Of a DNA stretch of 64,000 nucleotides, positions 1 through 7,720 are shown piece after piece. The position numbers and the translations under genes were made by a program. The notes under the pieces were generated by a model. It searched no databases. It had not been told where the DNA came from and worked only from the letters and a program-made list of their open reading frames with translations. This DNA comes from Lysinibacillus sp. SGAir0095 (GTDB taxonomy: Bacteria > Bacillota > Bacilli > Bacillales_A > Planococcaceae): the NCBI RefSeq assembly GCF_005491425.1, contig NZ_CP028083.1:3998001-4062000 (forward strand), read 5' to 3'. The stretch's first letter is position 1; each line of letters starts with the position of its first letter.

Positions 1-164
1 GGGATAATTAATCCAGCTTGATCAGCAGTACGAGCGTTGAACTCCTTACAGAATCCCATGATATTAACACCTGCTTGACCTAATGCAGGACCAACCGGTG
101 GAGCTGGATTTGCTTTACCAGCAGGGATTTGAAGTTTTACAATTTTAATAACTTTTTTAGCCAC
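1..164 (-). CDS. rplK: 50S ribosomal protein L11 (partial, C-terminus off the left edge)
   Basis: The N-terminal 54 residues are visible and match L11 of Bacillus closely: [20 protein letters not shown], then the proline-rich [10 protein letters not shown] segment and GFCKEFN. L11 binds 23S rRNA in the GTPase-associated centre. The start is a GTG (162-164), as in Bacillus, with a strong ribosome binding site AAGGAGGTG about six bases upstream (171-179). It is the last gene of the rpmG-secE-nusG-rplK order on the minus strand and is separated from nusG by a 206-base leader that carries a hairpin and a promoter candidate. The rest of the gene is outside the window. Confidence 0.97.
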   Translation of the reverse strand, partial: MAKKVIKIVKLQIPAGKANPAPPVGPALGQAGVNIMGFCKEFNARTADQAGLII

Positions 165-263
165 GAGACACACCTCCTTAAGTCCGTGATGTGGTAATTG
201 GGTTGCCCCTCCCACTCAAATATCTGTCTGTCAGCTAATTGCCGATAACATTAAAAGATTAAT

Positions 264-332
264 TTTCATAGACAAACTGTACTTGGACAGTCTGACCTAT
301 GAAATGATATCACTTTTAAGTTACATTAGCAA
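264..332 (-). promoter_or_regulatory. rplK leader: promoter candidate overlapping a long palindrome
   Basis: On the minus strand a sigma-A-like promoter is visible: -35 TTGCTA (327-332), 17-base spacer, -10 TATCAT (304-309). Directly downstream, an 8-base inverted repeat TTTCATAG/CTATGAAA (297-304 and 264-271) encloses a second inverted repeat ACTGT/ACAGT. A start site about seven bases after the -10 would fall inside the 5' arm, so the full hairpin forms only on transcripts reading through from nusG. In many bacteria L1 or L10 binds leader RNA of these operons, but I cannot match this hairpin to a known leader family. Nothing else was recognised in the nusG-rplK gap. Confidence 0.4.
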
Positions 333-370
333 GTAAAATCTTATTCAAAAATATCATCCGTGTTGTAGAA

Positions 371-907
371 CTATAATTTTTGAATTTGTTCAAAGTCAAG
401 TTCCATTTTAGTTTCGCGACCGAACATATCAACAATAACTTTAACTTTCCCTTTGTCCGCATCAATTTCTTCAACCTTACCTTGGAAATGTGCAAACGGT
501 CCTTCTAACACCTCGACCACTTCTCCAACAGTGATATCCAATTCGCCAACTGTCTTTTTCGAGATACCCATTTGATGCAATAAACGATCCACTTCTTCAG
601 GTAATAGCGGTGTTGGTTTTGCACCACCACCTGATGAACCGATGAATCCAGTAACACCTGGCGTATTACGTACTACATACCAAGATTCGTCTGTTAAAAT
701 CTGTTCTACTAATACGTAGCCCGGGAAAACTTTACGCATTACCGTACGTTTCTTCCCATCCTTTAAATCTGTTTCTTCATGTTCTGGAACAATTACACGG
801 AAAATATTATCTTGCATCCCCATTGTTTCAACACGTTTTTCAAGGTTCGCTTTTACACGATTTTCATAACCTGAATAAGTATGAACTACATACCATCTTT
901 TTTCCAT
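371..907 (-). CDS. nusG: Transcription termination/antitermination factor NusG
   Basis: A 178-residue protein very similar to Bacillus NusG throughout (MEKRWYVVHTYSGYENRVKA at the N-terminus). It has the NGN domain (about 1-115), which contacts RNA polymerase, and a C-terminal KOW domain (about 125-178, with GPFAHFQGKV), which in other species contacts Rho or S10. In Bacillus NusG promotes RNA polymerase pausing. I chose the ATG at 905-907 because it gives the family N-terminus. An in-frame GTG at 941-943 would add 12 unrelated residues and has no ribosome binding site. The only good ribosome binding site (AAGGAGGG, 933-940) lies 25 bases from the ATG, with a perfect hairpin between them (see findings). 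It follows secE after a possible attenuator. Confidence 0.96.
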   Translation of the reverse strand: MEKRWYVVHTYSGYENRVKANLEKRVETMGMQDNIFRVIVPEHEETDLKDGKKRTVMRKVFPGYVLVEQILTDESWYVVRNTPGVTGFIGSSGGGAKPTPLLPEEVDRLLHQMGISKKTVGELDITVGEVVEVLEGPFAHFQGKVEEIDADKGKVKVIVDMFGRETKMELDFEQIQKL

Positions 908-916
908 AACATTTGC

Positions 917-940
917 CGGACTATTTGTCCGTCCCTCCTT
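917..940 (-). promoter_or_regulatory. nusG ribosome binding site separated from the start codon by a hairpin
   Basis: AAGGAGGG (933-940) is a near-perfect Shine-Dalgarno sequence but lies 25 bases from the nusG ATG. Between them CGGAC-AAATA-GTCCG (917-931) forms a perfect 5-bp, GC-rich stem with a 5-base loop. Folding it leaves about ten unpaired bases between the Shine-Dalgarno sequence and ATG. This could make translation depend on the fold. Confidence 0.55.
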
Positions 941-986
941 CACTCATCACATACGCCTAACCAATGCAATTTAAGTAAAACAAATG

Positions 987-1015
987 AAAAAAACCCGTTA
1001 ACATTTAAAGACGGG
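987..1015 (-). terminator. Possible attenuator/terminator between secE and nusG
   Basis: Read on the minus strand, CCCGT and ACGGG form a 5-bp stem around a 12-base loop, followed by seven T. The stem is short, so it probably allows partial read-through into nusG. It lies about 28 bases after the secE stop. Confidence 0.4.
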
Positions 1016-1042
1016 CCATTTTCAAAATATTAACATTACTTT

Positions 1043-1228
1043 TTATAAATCTATATACCAGCGGAATAGTTCTGAAACACCTAAGTCAACTAACACAAAA
1101 AAGATAGCCATAATAATTACCGTTGAAACTACGACAACTGTATATTTTGTAAGCTCTTTACCTTTTGGCCAGCTCGTCTTTCTCATTTCAGACATTACAT
1201 CTGATAGAAACTGTTTAATCTTGCCCAT
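1043..1228 (-). CDS. secE: Preprotein translocase subunit SecE
   Basis: A 61-residue single-span SecE of the short Gram-positive type. It has an amphipathic N-terminal helix with the conserved MRKTSWPKGKELTKYTVVV segment, followed by one membrane helix (about 32-50). SecE clamps SecY in the protein-translocating channel of the plasma membrane. A ribosome binding site GGAGG lies ten bases before the ATG. The place between rpmG and nusG is the conserved one in Bacillus. Confidence 0.95.
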   Translation of the reverse strand: MGKIKQFLSDVMSEMRKTSWPKGKELTKYTVVVVSTVIIMAIFFVLVDLGVSELFRWYIDL

Positions 1229-1285
1229 TCTAGCTTAACCTCCGAACAAATCATCTATTCTATGTTTCAATCTAATTTACTAAAT

Positions 1286-1421
1286 CAAATGCGTAGGCGC
1301 GTAAGTCCGCCGAGAATTTATGAAATACATCCGATAAATTTGGCGCAGGCATCCGCAAAATAGACTTTAACTTCAATCAGCTGTTTGAATACGTATAGAG
1401 CTATAGAACCGCTTCGTATTC
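1286..1421 (-). other. Structured, partly GC-rich gap between rpmG and secE
   Basis: The 241-base gap is much longer than I recall for Bacillus subtilis (a few tens of bases). It holds two direct copies of GGCGC-N5-TCCGC (1296-1310 and 1342-1356, plus-strand reading), an inverted repeat AATTTAT/ATAAATT (1315-1321 and 1334-1340) between them, and a 7-bp inverted repeat GAATACG/CGTATTC (1387-1393 and 1415-1421). CGCC and GGCG parts of the two direct repeats can also pair around the inner repeat. It would be transcribed as part of the rpmG-secE message. I do not recognise it as a known RNA family or tRNA. Confidence 0.45.
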
Positions 1422-1469
1422 ACTGGACCTTTCAAACTAATGCGAGACCAATTCTGAATGAAAGTAAAA

Positions 1470-1616
1470 TTATCGAGTTTGTTTATGCACCGTATGTTCA
1501 TTACAATGTGAACAAAACTTTTTCAATTCGAGACGCTCATTTGCATTGGCTCTTTCAGGAACTGAATAATTTCTGGAACCACATTTTTCACAACATAAAA
1601 CGATTTTCTTATGCAT
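1470..1616 (-). CDS. rpmG: 50S ribosomal protein L33 (zinc-ribbon type)
   Basis: A 48-residue reading frame starting MHKKIVLCCEKCGSRNYSVP. It has two zinc-binding pairs, C9-E-K-C12 and C35-S-H-C38, and ends HTVHKQTR, closely following Bacillus RpmGB. L33 is a small protein of the 50S subunit near the exit site; the four-cysteine form binds zinc. The start is supported by AGGTGA nine bases upstream. The position directly before secE-nusG and after sigH is the conserved one. A plus-strand reading frame covering the same bases (1385-1621) is a shadow. Confidence 0.93.
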   Translation of the reverse strand: MHKKIVLCCEKCGSRNYSVPERANANERLELKKFCSHCNEHTVHKQTR

Positions 1617-1655
1617 TTTGAAAATTCACCTATTTTTTTGCATTTTGTCTTTTAA

Positions 1656-1684
1656 AGACTAACACCTAAACCTATTACTGTCAA
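1656..1684 (-). promoter_or_regulatory. Promoter candidate for rpmG-secE-nusG
   Basis: A perfect -35 TTGACA (1679-1684), 17-base spacer and a weak -10 TAGTCT (1656-1661) lie 40 bases upstream of the rpmG start. A small hairpin (1687-1704) overlaps the sigH stop codon just upstream and may end sigH transcripts weakly; it has no proper T-run. Confidence 0.5.
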
Positions 1685-1702
1685 TAAGAGCAAAGTTTCG
1701 CT

Positions 1703-2350
1703 CTAACTTTGCTCACCTATTTCCAGGTGACGTTCTAGCTTACGTTTTACACGTTGGAGAGCATTATCAATTGACTTAACATGACGATTCAATTCTTCGG
1801 ATATCTCATTATAAGATTGCCCATCTAAGTATAAAGCTAAAACCTGTTGTTCAAGCTCACTTAGAATTTCGCCAATTTTCTCCTCAAGATGAGAATATTC
1901 TTCACGATTAATCATTAAATGCACTGGATCATCTGACTCTGTACTTGTGATAATATCCATCAATGTACGATCTGATTCTTCATCATAGATTGGTTTATCA
2001 AGAGAAACATAGGAATTAAGCGGAATATGCTTTTGACGTGTCGCTGTTTTAATAGCAGTAATGATTTGACGTGTAATGCACAGCTCCGCAAATGCTCTAA
2101 AGGAAGAAAGCTTGTCCCCCTTAAAATCTCTAATAGATTTATATAAACCTATCATTCCTTCTTGAACTATATCTTCCTTATCTGCTCCAATTAAAAAATA
2201 AGAGCGAGCCTTCGCTTTGACGAACAGTCGATACTTCGTAATTAAATAATCTAACGCTTCTGTATTACCGTGATGTACTTCTTCAATAAGTTGTTCATCT
2301 GAAAGGTCTTCAAATCGTTGCAATACTTGTGTTTGACTTTCTTTTAGCAT
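1703..2350 (-). CDS. sigH: RNA polymerase sigma factor SigH
   Basis: A 215-residue sigma factor nearly identical to Bacillus SigH over its core. Region 2 includes KAKARSYFLIGADKEDIVQE and FAELCITRQIITAIKTATRQ; the region 4 helix-turn-helix includes YNEISEELNRHVKSIDNALQ. SigH directs transcription at the transition to stationary phase and the start of sporulation. The reading frame is open 32 codons upstream, but the ATG at 2348-2350 is chosen because GGGGTG lies eight bases before it and the length then fits the family. It has its own sigma-A promoter in the gap after rae1, so it need not depend on the cysS operon. Confidence 0.96.
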   Translation of the reverse strand: MLKESQTQVLQRFEDLSDEQLIEEVHHGNTEALDYLITKYRLFVKAKARSYFLIGADKEDIVQEGMIGLYKSIRDFKGDKLSSFRAFAELCITRQIITAIKTATRQKHIPLNSYVSLDKPIYDEESDRTLMDIITSTESDDPVHLMINREEYSHLEEKIGEILSELEQQVLALYLDGQSYNEISEELNRHVKSIDNALQRVKRKLERHLEIGEQS

Positions 2351-2389
2351 CGGCATCACCCCAGAACGTTCATATAGTGTGTTAGGATA

Positions 2390-2419
2390 AGTATAACGGA
2401 ACTGGAAAATATAGGTCAA
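2390..2419 (-). promoter_or_regulatory. sigH promoter (sigma-A type)
   Basis: -35 TTGACC (2414-2419), 18-base spacer, -10 TATACT (2390-2395); five of six matches in each box. It lies 40 bases upstream of the sigH start and its -35 overlaps the region just past the rae1 stop. In Bacillus subtilis sigH is read from a sigma-A promoter repressed by AbrB. Confidence 0.7.
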
Positions 2420-2424
2420 CCTAG

Positions 2425-2937
2425 TTATTTCAAACCTCTTCTCCATTTCTCAAAAGCTAGTTCTACTTCTTTAGATAATTGAATCCTAGATTTAGGTTTT
2501 TCTTCATGAGTTATTTTTACTTTCTGCGTGATATTAGACTTTATAATTTCCATTTCTATTTCTAGTTCTCTTGCCGACTTACGAAGGGCACCATTTCCGA
2601 AAATCACATTTTGCTCTGTCATATCAGAAGTGGCTACATAGATTTGTATTTTACGACCCTTTAATTCATTTGTTAGCTTTTCAATCTGTTCATCTGCTGT
2701 TTCATTTTTTCTAGTATAAATGATTTCAACCGCATTTTGCACATAGGTTTGTTGTACTCCTGGAACTAAGTGGGCATCAAACACGACAATCACTCGCCCC
2801 CCCATGGCCGCTTTATATTCAGCCATGTGTTCCAGCAAGCGATTGCGCGCTTCCTCAAAATTCGTATCGCGAAGAGGTCTTAATTCTTTCCATGCGCCAA
2901 TCATATTGTAGCCATCGACAATTAAGATCGTTTGCAT
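2425..2937 (-). CDS. rae1: Ribosome-associated endoribonuclease Rae1 (YacP, NYN domain)
   Basis: A 170-residue NYN/PIN-like nuclease. The N-terminus ILIVDGYNMIGAWKELR carries the first catalytic aspartate; VIVVFDAHLV and ATSDMTEQ carry further acidic residues; the C-terminus ends FEKWRRGLK as in Bacillus YacP. In Bacillus subtilis Rae1 binds the ribosomal A site and cleaves certain mRNAs during translation. The ATG lies eight bases after the rlmB stop, so the two genes are co-transcribed. The ribosome binding site is weak (GGATAAG, overlapping the rlmB stop), suggesting translational coupling. Confidence 0.93.
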   Translation of the reverse strand: MQTILIVDGYNMIGAWKELRPLRDTNFEEARNRLLEHMAEYKAAMGGRVIVVFDAHLVPGVQQTYVQNAVEIIYTRKNETADEQIEKLTNELKGRKIQIYVATSDMTEQNVIFGNGALRKSARELEIEMEIIKSNITQKVKITHEEKPKSRIQLSKEVELAFEKWRRGLK

Positions 2938-2945
2938 AAGACAAC

Positions 2946-3698
2946 TTATCCATTCTTTTCTTGGCGCTTGCGATACACTTCATACATTAAAAGGGCGGCA
3001 GCTACAGAAGCATTCAATGAATTTACATGGCCGATCATTGGCAAGTGATATAAAAAGTCACATTTATCCTTTAATAATCTACTCATACCGCGACCTTCAC
3101 TGCCGATAATCACTGCTAATGGCAAGGTTGCATCCATTTTACGATAATCAGCAGATCCCTTAGCATCCGTCCCCGCAATCCAAACGCCCTTCTCTTTTAA
3201 TTCATCCACTGTTTGCGCAAGGTTTGTTACCCTTACAACAGGCACATGTTCAATCGCACCCGTTGAAGCCTTCGCTACTACAGCAGTTAAACCTACCGCA
3301 CGTCTTTTCGGAATAATAATGCCATGAACACCGATTGCATCAGCTGTTCGCATAATTGAGCCAAGGTTATGTGGATCTTCAAGTTCATCTAGAATAAGGA
3401 AAAATGGGTCTTCATTTTTTGCTTTCGCAGCATCAAACAAATCCTCTAACTCCGCATACTTATAGGCAGCAACAGAAGCAACAATACCTTGGTGATTTTC
3501 ACTTGATAATTGGTCTACTTTTTTCTTAGGGACAAATTGAACAAGTACCCCACGCTCACGGGCTAAATCCAAGACCTCGTTAATACCTGTCTTCTTTACA
3601 CCTTCCGCTACCCAAAGCTTATTAATTTCTCTACCTGAACGTAACGCTTCTAGCACAGGGTTTTTTCCAGCAATCATTTCATTATTGTGTTCAGTCAT
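2946..3698 (-). CDS. rlmB: 23S rRNA (guanosine-2'-O-)-methyltransferase RlmB
   Basis: A 250-residue SpoU/TrmH-family methyltransferase. An N-terminal substrate-binding domain (AGKNPVLEALRSGREINKLW) is followed by the knotted catalytic domain with the family motifs LEDPHNLGSIMRTADAIG, IIGSEGRGMS and LNASVAAALLMYE. By homology it methylates G2251 (E. coli numbering) of 23S rRNA. Its ATG follows the mrnC stop codon with no base between, and its ribosome binding site (AAAGGGGG) lies inside mrnC, so translation is coupled. Confidence 0.93.
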   Translation of the reverse strand: MTEHNNEMIAGKNPVLEALRSGREINKLWVAEGVKKTGINEVLDLARERGVLVQFVPKKKVDQLSSENHQGIVASVAAYKYAELEDLFDAAKAKNEDPFFLILDELEDPHNLGSIMRTADAIGVHGIIIPKRRAVGLTAVVAKASTGAIEHVPVVRVTNLAQTVDELKEKGVWIAGTDAKGSADYRKMDATLPLAVIIGSEGRGMSRLLKDKCDFLYHLPMIGHVNSLNASVAAALLMYEVYRKRQEKNG

Positions 3699-4115
3699 TT
3701 ACGATGCCCCCTTTGATTGCTCAACAATTTTAATAGCATAATCAATCATTTCATTAACTCGTTCATATTGTTTAGTTAAATACAAGCTTCCTAAAACCGC
3801 TTCAAAGCCGGAACTATTTCGGTAGGTTTGTACATCTGTATTTTTCGGAACTGAGCCTGATTTTGCGTTGCGTCCTCTTTTAAAAACAGCAACCTCTTCT
3901 TCTGTGAGGTAATTTTCGTCCATTAATCGGTGCACGATCATAGATTGAGCTTTTGCAGATACATAATTTGTTGCCTCTTTATGTAATCGATTTGGTCTAG
4001 CTCGTCCACTCAATAGAAGATGTTCCCGAACTTTTTGTTCGAGAACAGCATCTCCCATATAAGCCAATGCAAGTGCATTTAGTTGTTTTACATCTTCAAT
4101 ACGAAGTTGTGCCAT
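3699..4115 (-). CDS. mrnC: Mini-ribonuclease III MrnC
   Basis: A 138-residue RNase III catalytic domain without a double-stranded RNA-binding domain, as in Mini-III. The signature segment LALAYMGDAVLEQKVREHLL carries the catalytic acid residues, and SGFEAVLGSLYL the second acidic site. In Bacillus subtilis it matures the ends of 23S rRNA in 50S precursors. It starts one base after the cysS stop, with GAGGT inside the cysS end as ribosome binding site. It sits in the conserved cysS-mrnC-rlmB-rae1 group. Confidence 0.94.
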   Translation of the reverse strand: MAQLRIEDVKQLNALALAYMGDAVLEQKVREHLLLSGRARPNRLHKEATNYVSAKAQSMIVHRLMDENYLTEEEVAVFKRGRNAKSGSVPKNTDVQTYRNSSGFEAVLGSLYLTKQYERVNEMIDYAIKIVEQSKGAS

Positions 4116-4116
4116 A

Positions 4117-5520
4117 TTACAAACCTCGTTTCCAACGTGTACCTTGACGTGTATCCTCTAGAATAATATTCAGATTTAAAAGCTGGTCACGAATTTCATC
4201 TGAACGAGCAAAATCTCGATTTTTACGCGCCAGGTTACGTTCTTCGATTAGAGCTTCAATTTCATCATCTAAGAGTTCATTTTCCACGACTAATTTAATA
4301 CCCAGGACGTCGCCAAGTGCATCGAATGTTGCGATAAACGCTTTTAACACACGTTCTTCTGTATTTGCTTCGCTTAGGTAGATATTTGCAATACGTGCTA
4401 ATTCGAAGAGTGTAGAAATAGCATTTGCAGTATTGAAATCATCATCCATCGCAATTTCAAATTGTTTTTTCACTTCATCGATTTTTTCTAAATACGCTCC
4501 GCCATTATCAGCCAGGTTTGTTGAAGCAGATAATCTGTATTGAATATTCGAATAAGCCGTACGAAGTCTTTCTAATCCAGCTTGAGCCGACTCAACTAAA
4601 TCCTGTGCAAAGTTAATAGGGTGACGGTAATGTACAGATAACATAAAGAAACGCAATACCTGTGGGTCGATTTGCTGACGAATATCATTCACTAACACAA
4701 AGTTCCCAAGAGATTTAGACATCTTCTCATTGTCAATATTAATATACCCGTTGTGCATCCAATAACGTGCAAATTCTTTTCCGGTATAGGCTTCGGATTG
4801 AGCAATCTCATTTTCGTGGTGAGGGAAAGTTAAATCCTGACCACCTGCATGAATGTCAATTGTATCACCAAGATGCTCGCGAGCCATTACAGAACATTCG
4901 ATATGCCATCCTGGACGTCCTTCACCCCATGGGCTTTCCCATTTAATCTCACCTGTTTTTGCAGCTTTCCATAGAGCGAAATCTAGAGGATCCTCTTTTT
5001 TCTCACCCGCTTCAATACGAGCTCCCACCTTTAAATCATCAATTGGTTGGTGTGATAACTTACCATATCCGTCAAATTTACGGGTACGATAATACACATC
5101 TCCCTGCGATTCGTAGGCATAGCCTTTTTCGATTAAAACACCGATAAAATCAATAATATCCTCCATATGATTGGTTACTCGGGGGTGTACGTCTGCTTTT
5201 TTGCAGCCAAGCGCCGTAATATCCTCAAAATAAGCATTAATAAAGCGGTTTGTTAATTCGAAAACGTCCTCACCTAATTCATTTGCTGCTTTAATTATTT
5301 TGTCATCCACATCCGTAAAGTTAGAAACATATTTCACATCAAAACCTTTGTATTGGAAATAGCGACGAACAGTGTCATATACAATAACCGGTCGTGCATT
5401 CCCGATATGAATAAAGTTGTATACTGTCGGGCCACATACATACATTTTGATTTTTCCTTCTTCAAGTGGTACAAATGGTTCTTTTTGTCTTGTTAAGGAA
5501 TTAAATATTAGAATTGTCAT
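4117..5520 (-). CDS. cysS: Cysteinyl-tRNA synthetase
   Basis: A 467-residue class I synthetase. Cys29 ([10 protein letters not shown]) is the first zinc ligand and H38-I-G-N41 is the HIGH motif; further zinc ligands are in WHIECSVMA and [15 protein letters not shown]; the KMSKS loop appears as EKMSKSLGN near residue 268. It loads cysteine onto tRNA-Cys in the cytoplasm. The ribosome binding site AAGGAGAG precedes the ATG. Expression is controlled by the upstream T-box leader with a UGC specifier. In Bacillus subtilis the same T-box precedes cysE-cysS; cysE is not here. Confidence 0.97.
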   Translation of the reverse strand: MTILIFNSLTRQKEPFVPLEEGKIKMYVCGPTVYNFIHIGNARPVIVYDTVRRYFQYKGFDVKYVSNFTDVDDKIIKAANELGEDVFELTNRFINAYFEDITALGCKKADVHPRVTNHMEDIIDFIGVLIEKGYAYESQGDVYYRTRKFDGYGKLSHQPIDDLKVGARIEAGEKKEDPLDFALWKAAKTGEIKWESPWGEGRPGWHIECSVMAREHLGDTIDIHAGGQDLTFPHHENEIAQSEAYTGKEFARYWMHNGYINIDNEKMSKSLGNFVLVNDIRQQIDPQVLRFFMLSVHYRHPINFAQDLVESAQAGLERLRTAYSNIQYRLSASTNLADNGGAYLEKIDEVKKQFEIAMDDDFNTANAISTLFELARIANIYLSEANTEERVLKAFIATFDALGDVLGIKLVVENELLDDEIEALIEERNLARKNRDFARSDEIRDQLLNLNIILEDTRQGTRWKRGL

Positions 5521-5571
5521 TTCACTCTCTCCTTTTTTAATTTACTTTCTAATTTGCATATCGGTTTTAAT

Positions 5572-5900
5572 AAAAAAACGCCCCTATCTTTTCACATGAA
5601 AAGACAGAGACGTATTAAACGTGGTTCCACTCTGATTTGAAAGCATTAAACAATTAAATGAAATGCTTTCCACTCGAAAAGTCCGTTAACGCCAGACGAC
5701 TCGACTTGCCTACTAAGAAAAACACAATTCCTCACCGGAATGGCGAAAATGATGTGTTTTTCATATGCGGAAATCCCAAAATCAATCCGCCTACGTTTCA
5801 GCTAAGTGCTCAAAGGTGCATTTCCATAAAATAGAGGCCCAGGTCACTTTCAGCCGATGATGACCCTCTCTTTTAAAACATATTTTATGTACTTCTCCTT
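5572..5900 (-). promoter_or_regulatory. T-box riboswitch, cysteine specifier, controlling cysS
   Basis: A T-box leader read on the minus strand. The conserved T-box AGAGTGGAACCACG is at 5620-5633. It is followed by the terminator stem ACGTCTCTGTCTTTTCA pairing with TGAAAAGATAGGGGCGT and a T-run (5572-5613). Upstream, the specifier loop of Stem I shows GAAA-TGC-ACC; TGC at 5818-5820 is a cysteine codon followed by a purine, as T-boxes require. Uncharged tRNA-Cys binding should stabilise the antiterminator and allow cysS transcription. The 5' limit is approximate. Confidence 0.9.
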
Positions 5901-5928
5901 ATCAACGCTTTTACTATTATTTTGTCAA
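5899..5928 (-). promoter_or_regulatory. Promoter candidate for the cysS T-box transcript
   Basis: A perfect -35 TTGACA (5923-5928) lies upstream of the T-box. The matching -10, 17-18 bases further on, is poor (TTGATA or TGATAA), so only the -35 is convincing. Confidence 0.4.
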
Positions 5929-5993
5929 TCCATCACGACTTAAAGTAATTTCATTTTACAATAGGCAAACTAAAAGTCAATTAATTGGAATCA

Positions 5994-7454
5994 TTATTTT
6001 ACGTATTTTTCGATACGAGCGATTGCTTTTTCTTTTCCGATCAATGCAATAGCATCCGCTAATTCAGGGCCGTGTGTTTGACCAGTTGTTACTACACGAA
6101 TTGGCATGAATAGGTTTTTCCCTTTATGCCCCGTTTCTTTTTGAACTGCTTTAACAGCAGCTTTAATAGAAGGTGCATCAAAGCTTTCAAGTGCTTCAAG
6201 CTGCGCTTTGAATGAGGCCATTACTTCTGGAATCTGTTCACCGGCTAATACTTCTTTCGACTCTTCATCATACTCAATTTCTTCCGCAAAGAACAAGCTT
6301 GATAGCTCTACAATTTCAGCGCCAAAGCTCATTTGATTATGATATAAACTGATTAGAGCTGTAGCCCATTGTTGCTGCTCTTCGTTTAATTCTTGCGGAA
6401 GTAAACCCTCTTTTTGTAAATGTGGTAAAGCTAATTCTACCACTTTTTCTAAAGGCAGCTTTTTAATATACTGATTGTTCATCCATGTTAGTTTATTTTT
6501 ATCGAACATAGATGGTGACTTCGAAAGACGTTTTTCATCAAAAATTTCGATGAATTGTTCTTTAGTGAAGATTTCTTCTTCACCTTCTGGAGACCAGCCT
6601 AAAAGGGCAAAGAAGTTAAACATTGCTTCTGGTAAATAGCCAAGCTCTTTATATTGTGTAACGAATTGAATGATAGACTCATCACGTTTCGATAGTTTTT
6701 TATGGTCTTCGTTTACGATTAATGTCATATGACCATATTGCGGATACTCCCAATCAAATGCATCAAAAATCATCATTTGTTTTGGTGTATTAGATAAATG
6801 CTCTTCTCCACGGAATACATGTGTAATGTCCATAAAGTGATCGTCTAAAACAACGGCATAGTTATATGTTGGAATACCGTTCGCTTTTACAAGCACCCAA
6901 TCTCCAATATCCTTTGATTCAAACGTAACATCCCCACGTACTAAATCCGTGAAGCGGTAAGTTGTGTTTTCAGGTACGCGCATACGGATTGTATGTGGGA
7001 TACCTTCAGCTTCTTTTGCAGCTACTTCTTCTTTTGTTAAGTGACGGCACTTTCCATCATAAGTAGGGGCTGCGACACCTTTTGCTCTTTGTGCTTCACG
7101 AGAAGCTTCCAACTCTTCTGAAGTACAGAAACATTTATAAGCAATTCCACGCTCCAATAATTCTTCCGCGTGTTTTGTATAGACATCTAAACGTTCCATT
7201 TGGCGATATGGTGCGTACGGTCCACCAATATCAATCGACTCATCAGGCGTAATTCCTAACCAACGTAAGTTATCAAGCTGAGATGCTTCTCCACCCTCTA
7301 CATTACGTTCAATATCTGTATCCTCAATACGAACGATAAATTTACCGTTGTGATGTTTTGCAAATAGATAGTTAAATAACGCTGTACGTGCTCCACCAAT
7401 GTGTAAAAAGCCGGTTGGACTTGGTGCATAACGAACGCGAACTTCCTTCGTCAT
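5994..7454 (-). CDS. gltX: Glutamyl-tRNA synthetase
   Basis: A 486-residue class I synthetase. The HIGH motif is H18-I-G-G within [20 protein letters not shown]; the KMSKS loop is [10 protein letters not shown] near residue 255. The anticodon-binding helical domain fills the C-terminal third. In Bacillus relatives this enzyme charges both tRNA-Glu and tRNA-Gln, the latter being amidated afterwards. The start is set by TAGGAGG nine bases before the ATG. It stands alone between the T-box of cysS and a GC-rich structured element that would lie in its leader (7569-7680). Confidence 0.97.
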   Translation of the reverse strand: MTKEVRVRYAPSPTGFLHIGGARTALFNYLFAKHHNGKFIVRIEDTDIERNVEGGEASQLDNLRWLGITPDESIDIGGPYAPYRQMERLDVYTKHAEELLERGIAYKCFCTSEELEASREAQRAKGVAAPTYDGKCRHLTKEEVAAKEAEGIPHTIRMRVPENTTYRFTDLVRGDVTFESKDIGDWVLVKANGIPTYNYAVVLDDHFMDITHVFRGEEHLSNTPKQMMIFDAFDWEYPQYGHMTLIVNEDHKKLSKRDESIIQFVTQYKELGYLPEAMFNFFALLGWSPEGEEEIFTKEQFIEIFDEKRLSKSPSMFDKNKLTWMNNQYIKKLPLEKVVELALPHLQKEGLLPQELNEEQQQWATALISLYHNQMSFGAEIVELSSLFFAEEIEYDEESKEVLAGEQIPEVMASFKAQLEALESFDAPSIKAAVKAVQKETGHKGKNLFMPIRVVTTGQTHGPELADAIALIGKEKAIARIEKYVK

Positions 7455-7568
7455 AATTATTGCCTCCTATATTAGGTCAGTAAGTTTGTTATATTTATTG
7501 AGAAATCGCAAAGCCAACACTTCTCAAGTAACCTTGTACATTTTACCACTCAAGGTTAAGAAATAAAA

Positions 7569-7680
7569 GTGGAGCGGGCTCGTACAGCCGTGAAAGAAAC
7601 TGGAGGGGCTGACTGTAAGGACGCTCTTTGTCCTTGTAGTCAGCACCGAAGTCCCTACTGGCAAATCCCCTTCAATCCAC
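7569..7680 (-). ncRNA. Candidate structured RNA/repeat element before gltX
   Basis: A 112-base stretch clearly richer in G+C than its surroundings, closed by GTGGA (7569-7573) pairing with TCCAC (7676-7680). Inside are a small hairpin GGCT/AGCC (7577-7580, 7586-7589), a stem GGAGGGG (7602-7608) pairing with CCCCTTC (7667-7673), and a strong hairpin GCTGACT-GT-AAGGAC with GTCCTT-GT-AGTCAGC (7608-7644). Either strand could fold; on the minus strand it is the gltX leader, ending 115 bases before the start codon. I do not recognise the family. It could be a structured leader RNA or an intergenic repeat. Strand is assigned only from the neighbouring genes. Confidence 0.45.
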
Positions 7681-7720
7681 CTTAAATCTCCACCCATTCT
7701 CTATAATATGCACGAGATTT

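Noticed and set aside
908..943. GTG at 941-943 as nusG start
   Set aside because: It would add 12 residues not found in the family and has no ribosome binding site; the strong Shine-Dalgarno sequence would lie inside the gene.
1385..1621. Plus-strand 78-residue reading frame between secE and sigH
   Set aside because: It covers the minus-strand rpmG gene, which has an exact L33 match with both zinc Cys pairs and a ribosome binding site. The plus-strand frame has neither.
7569..7680. T-box leader for gltX
   Set aside because: No T-box motif (TGGNACC type) and no terminator with T-run; the stems do not follow the T-box layout.
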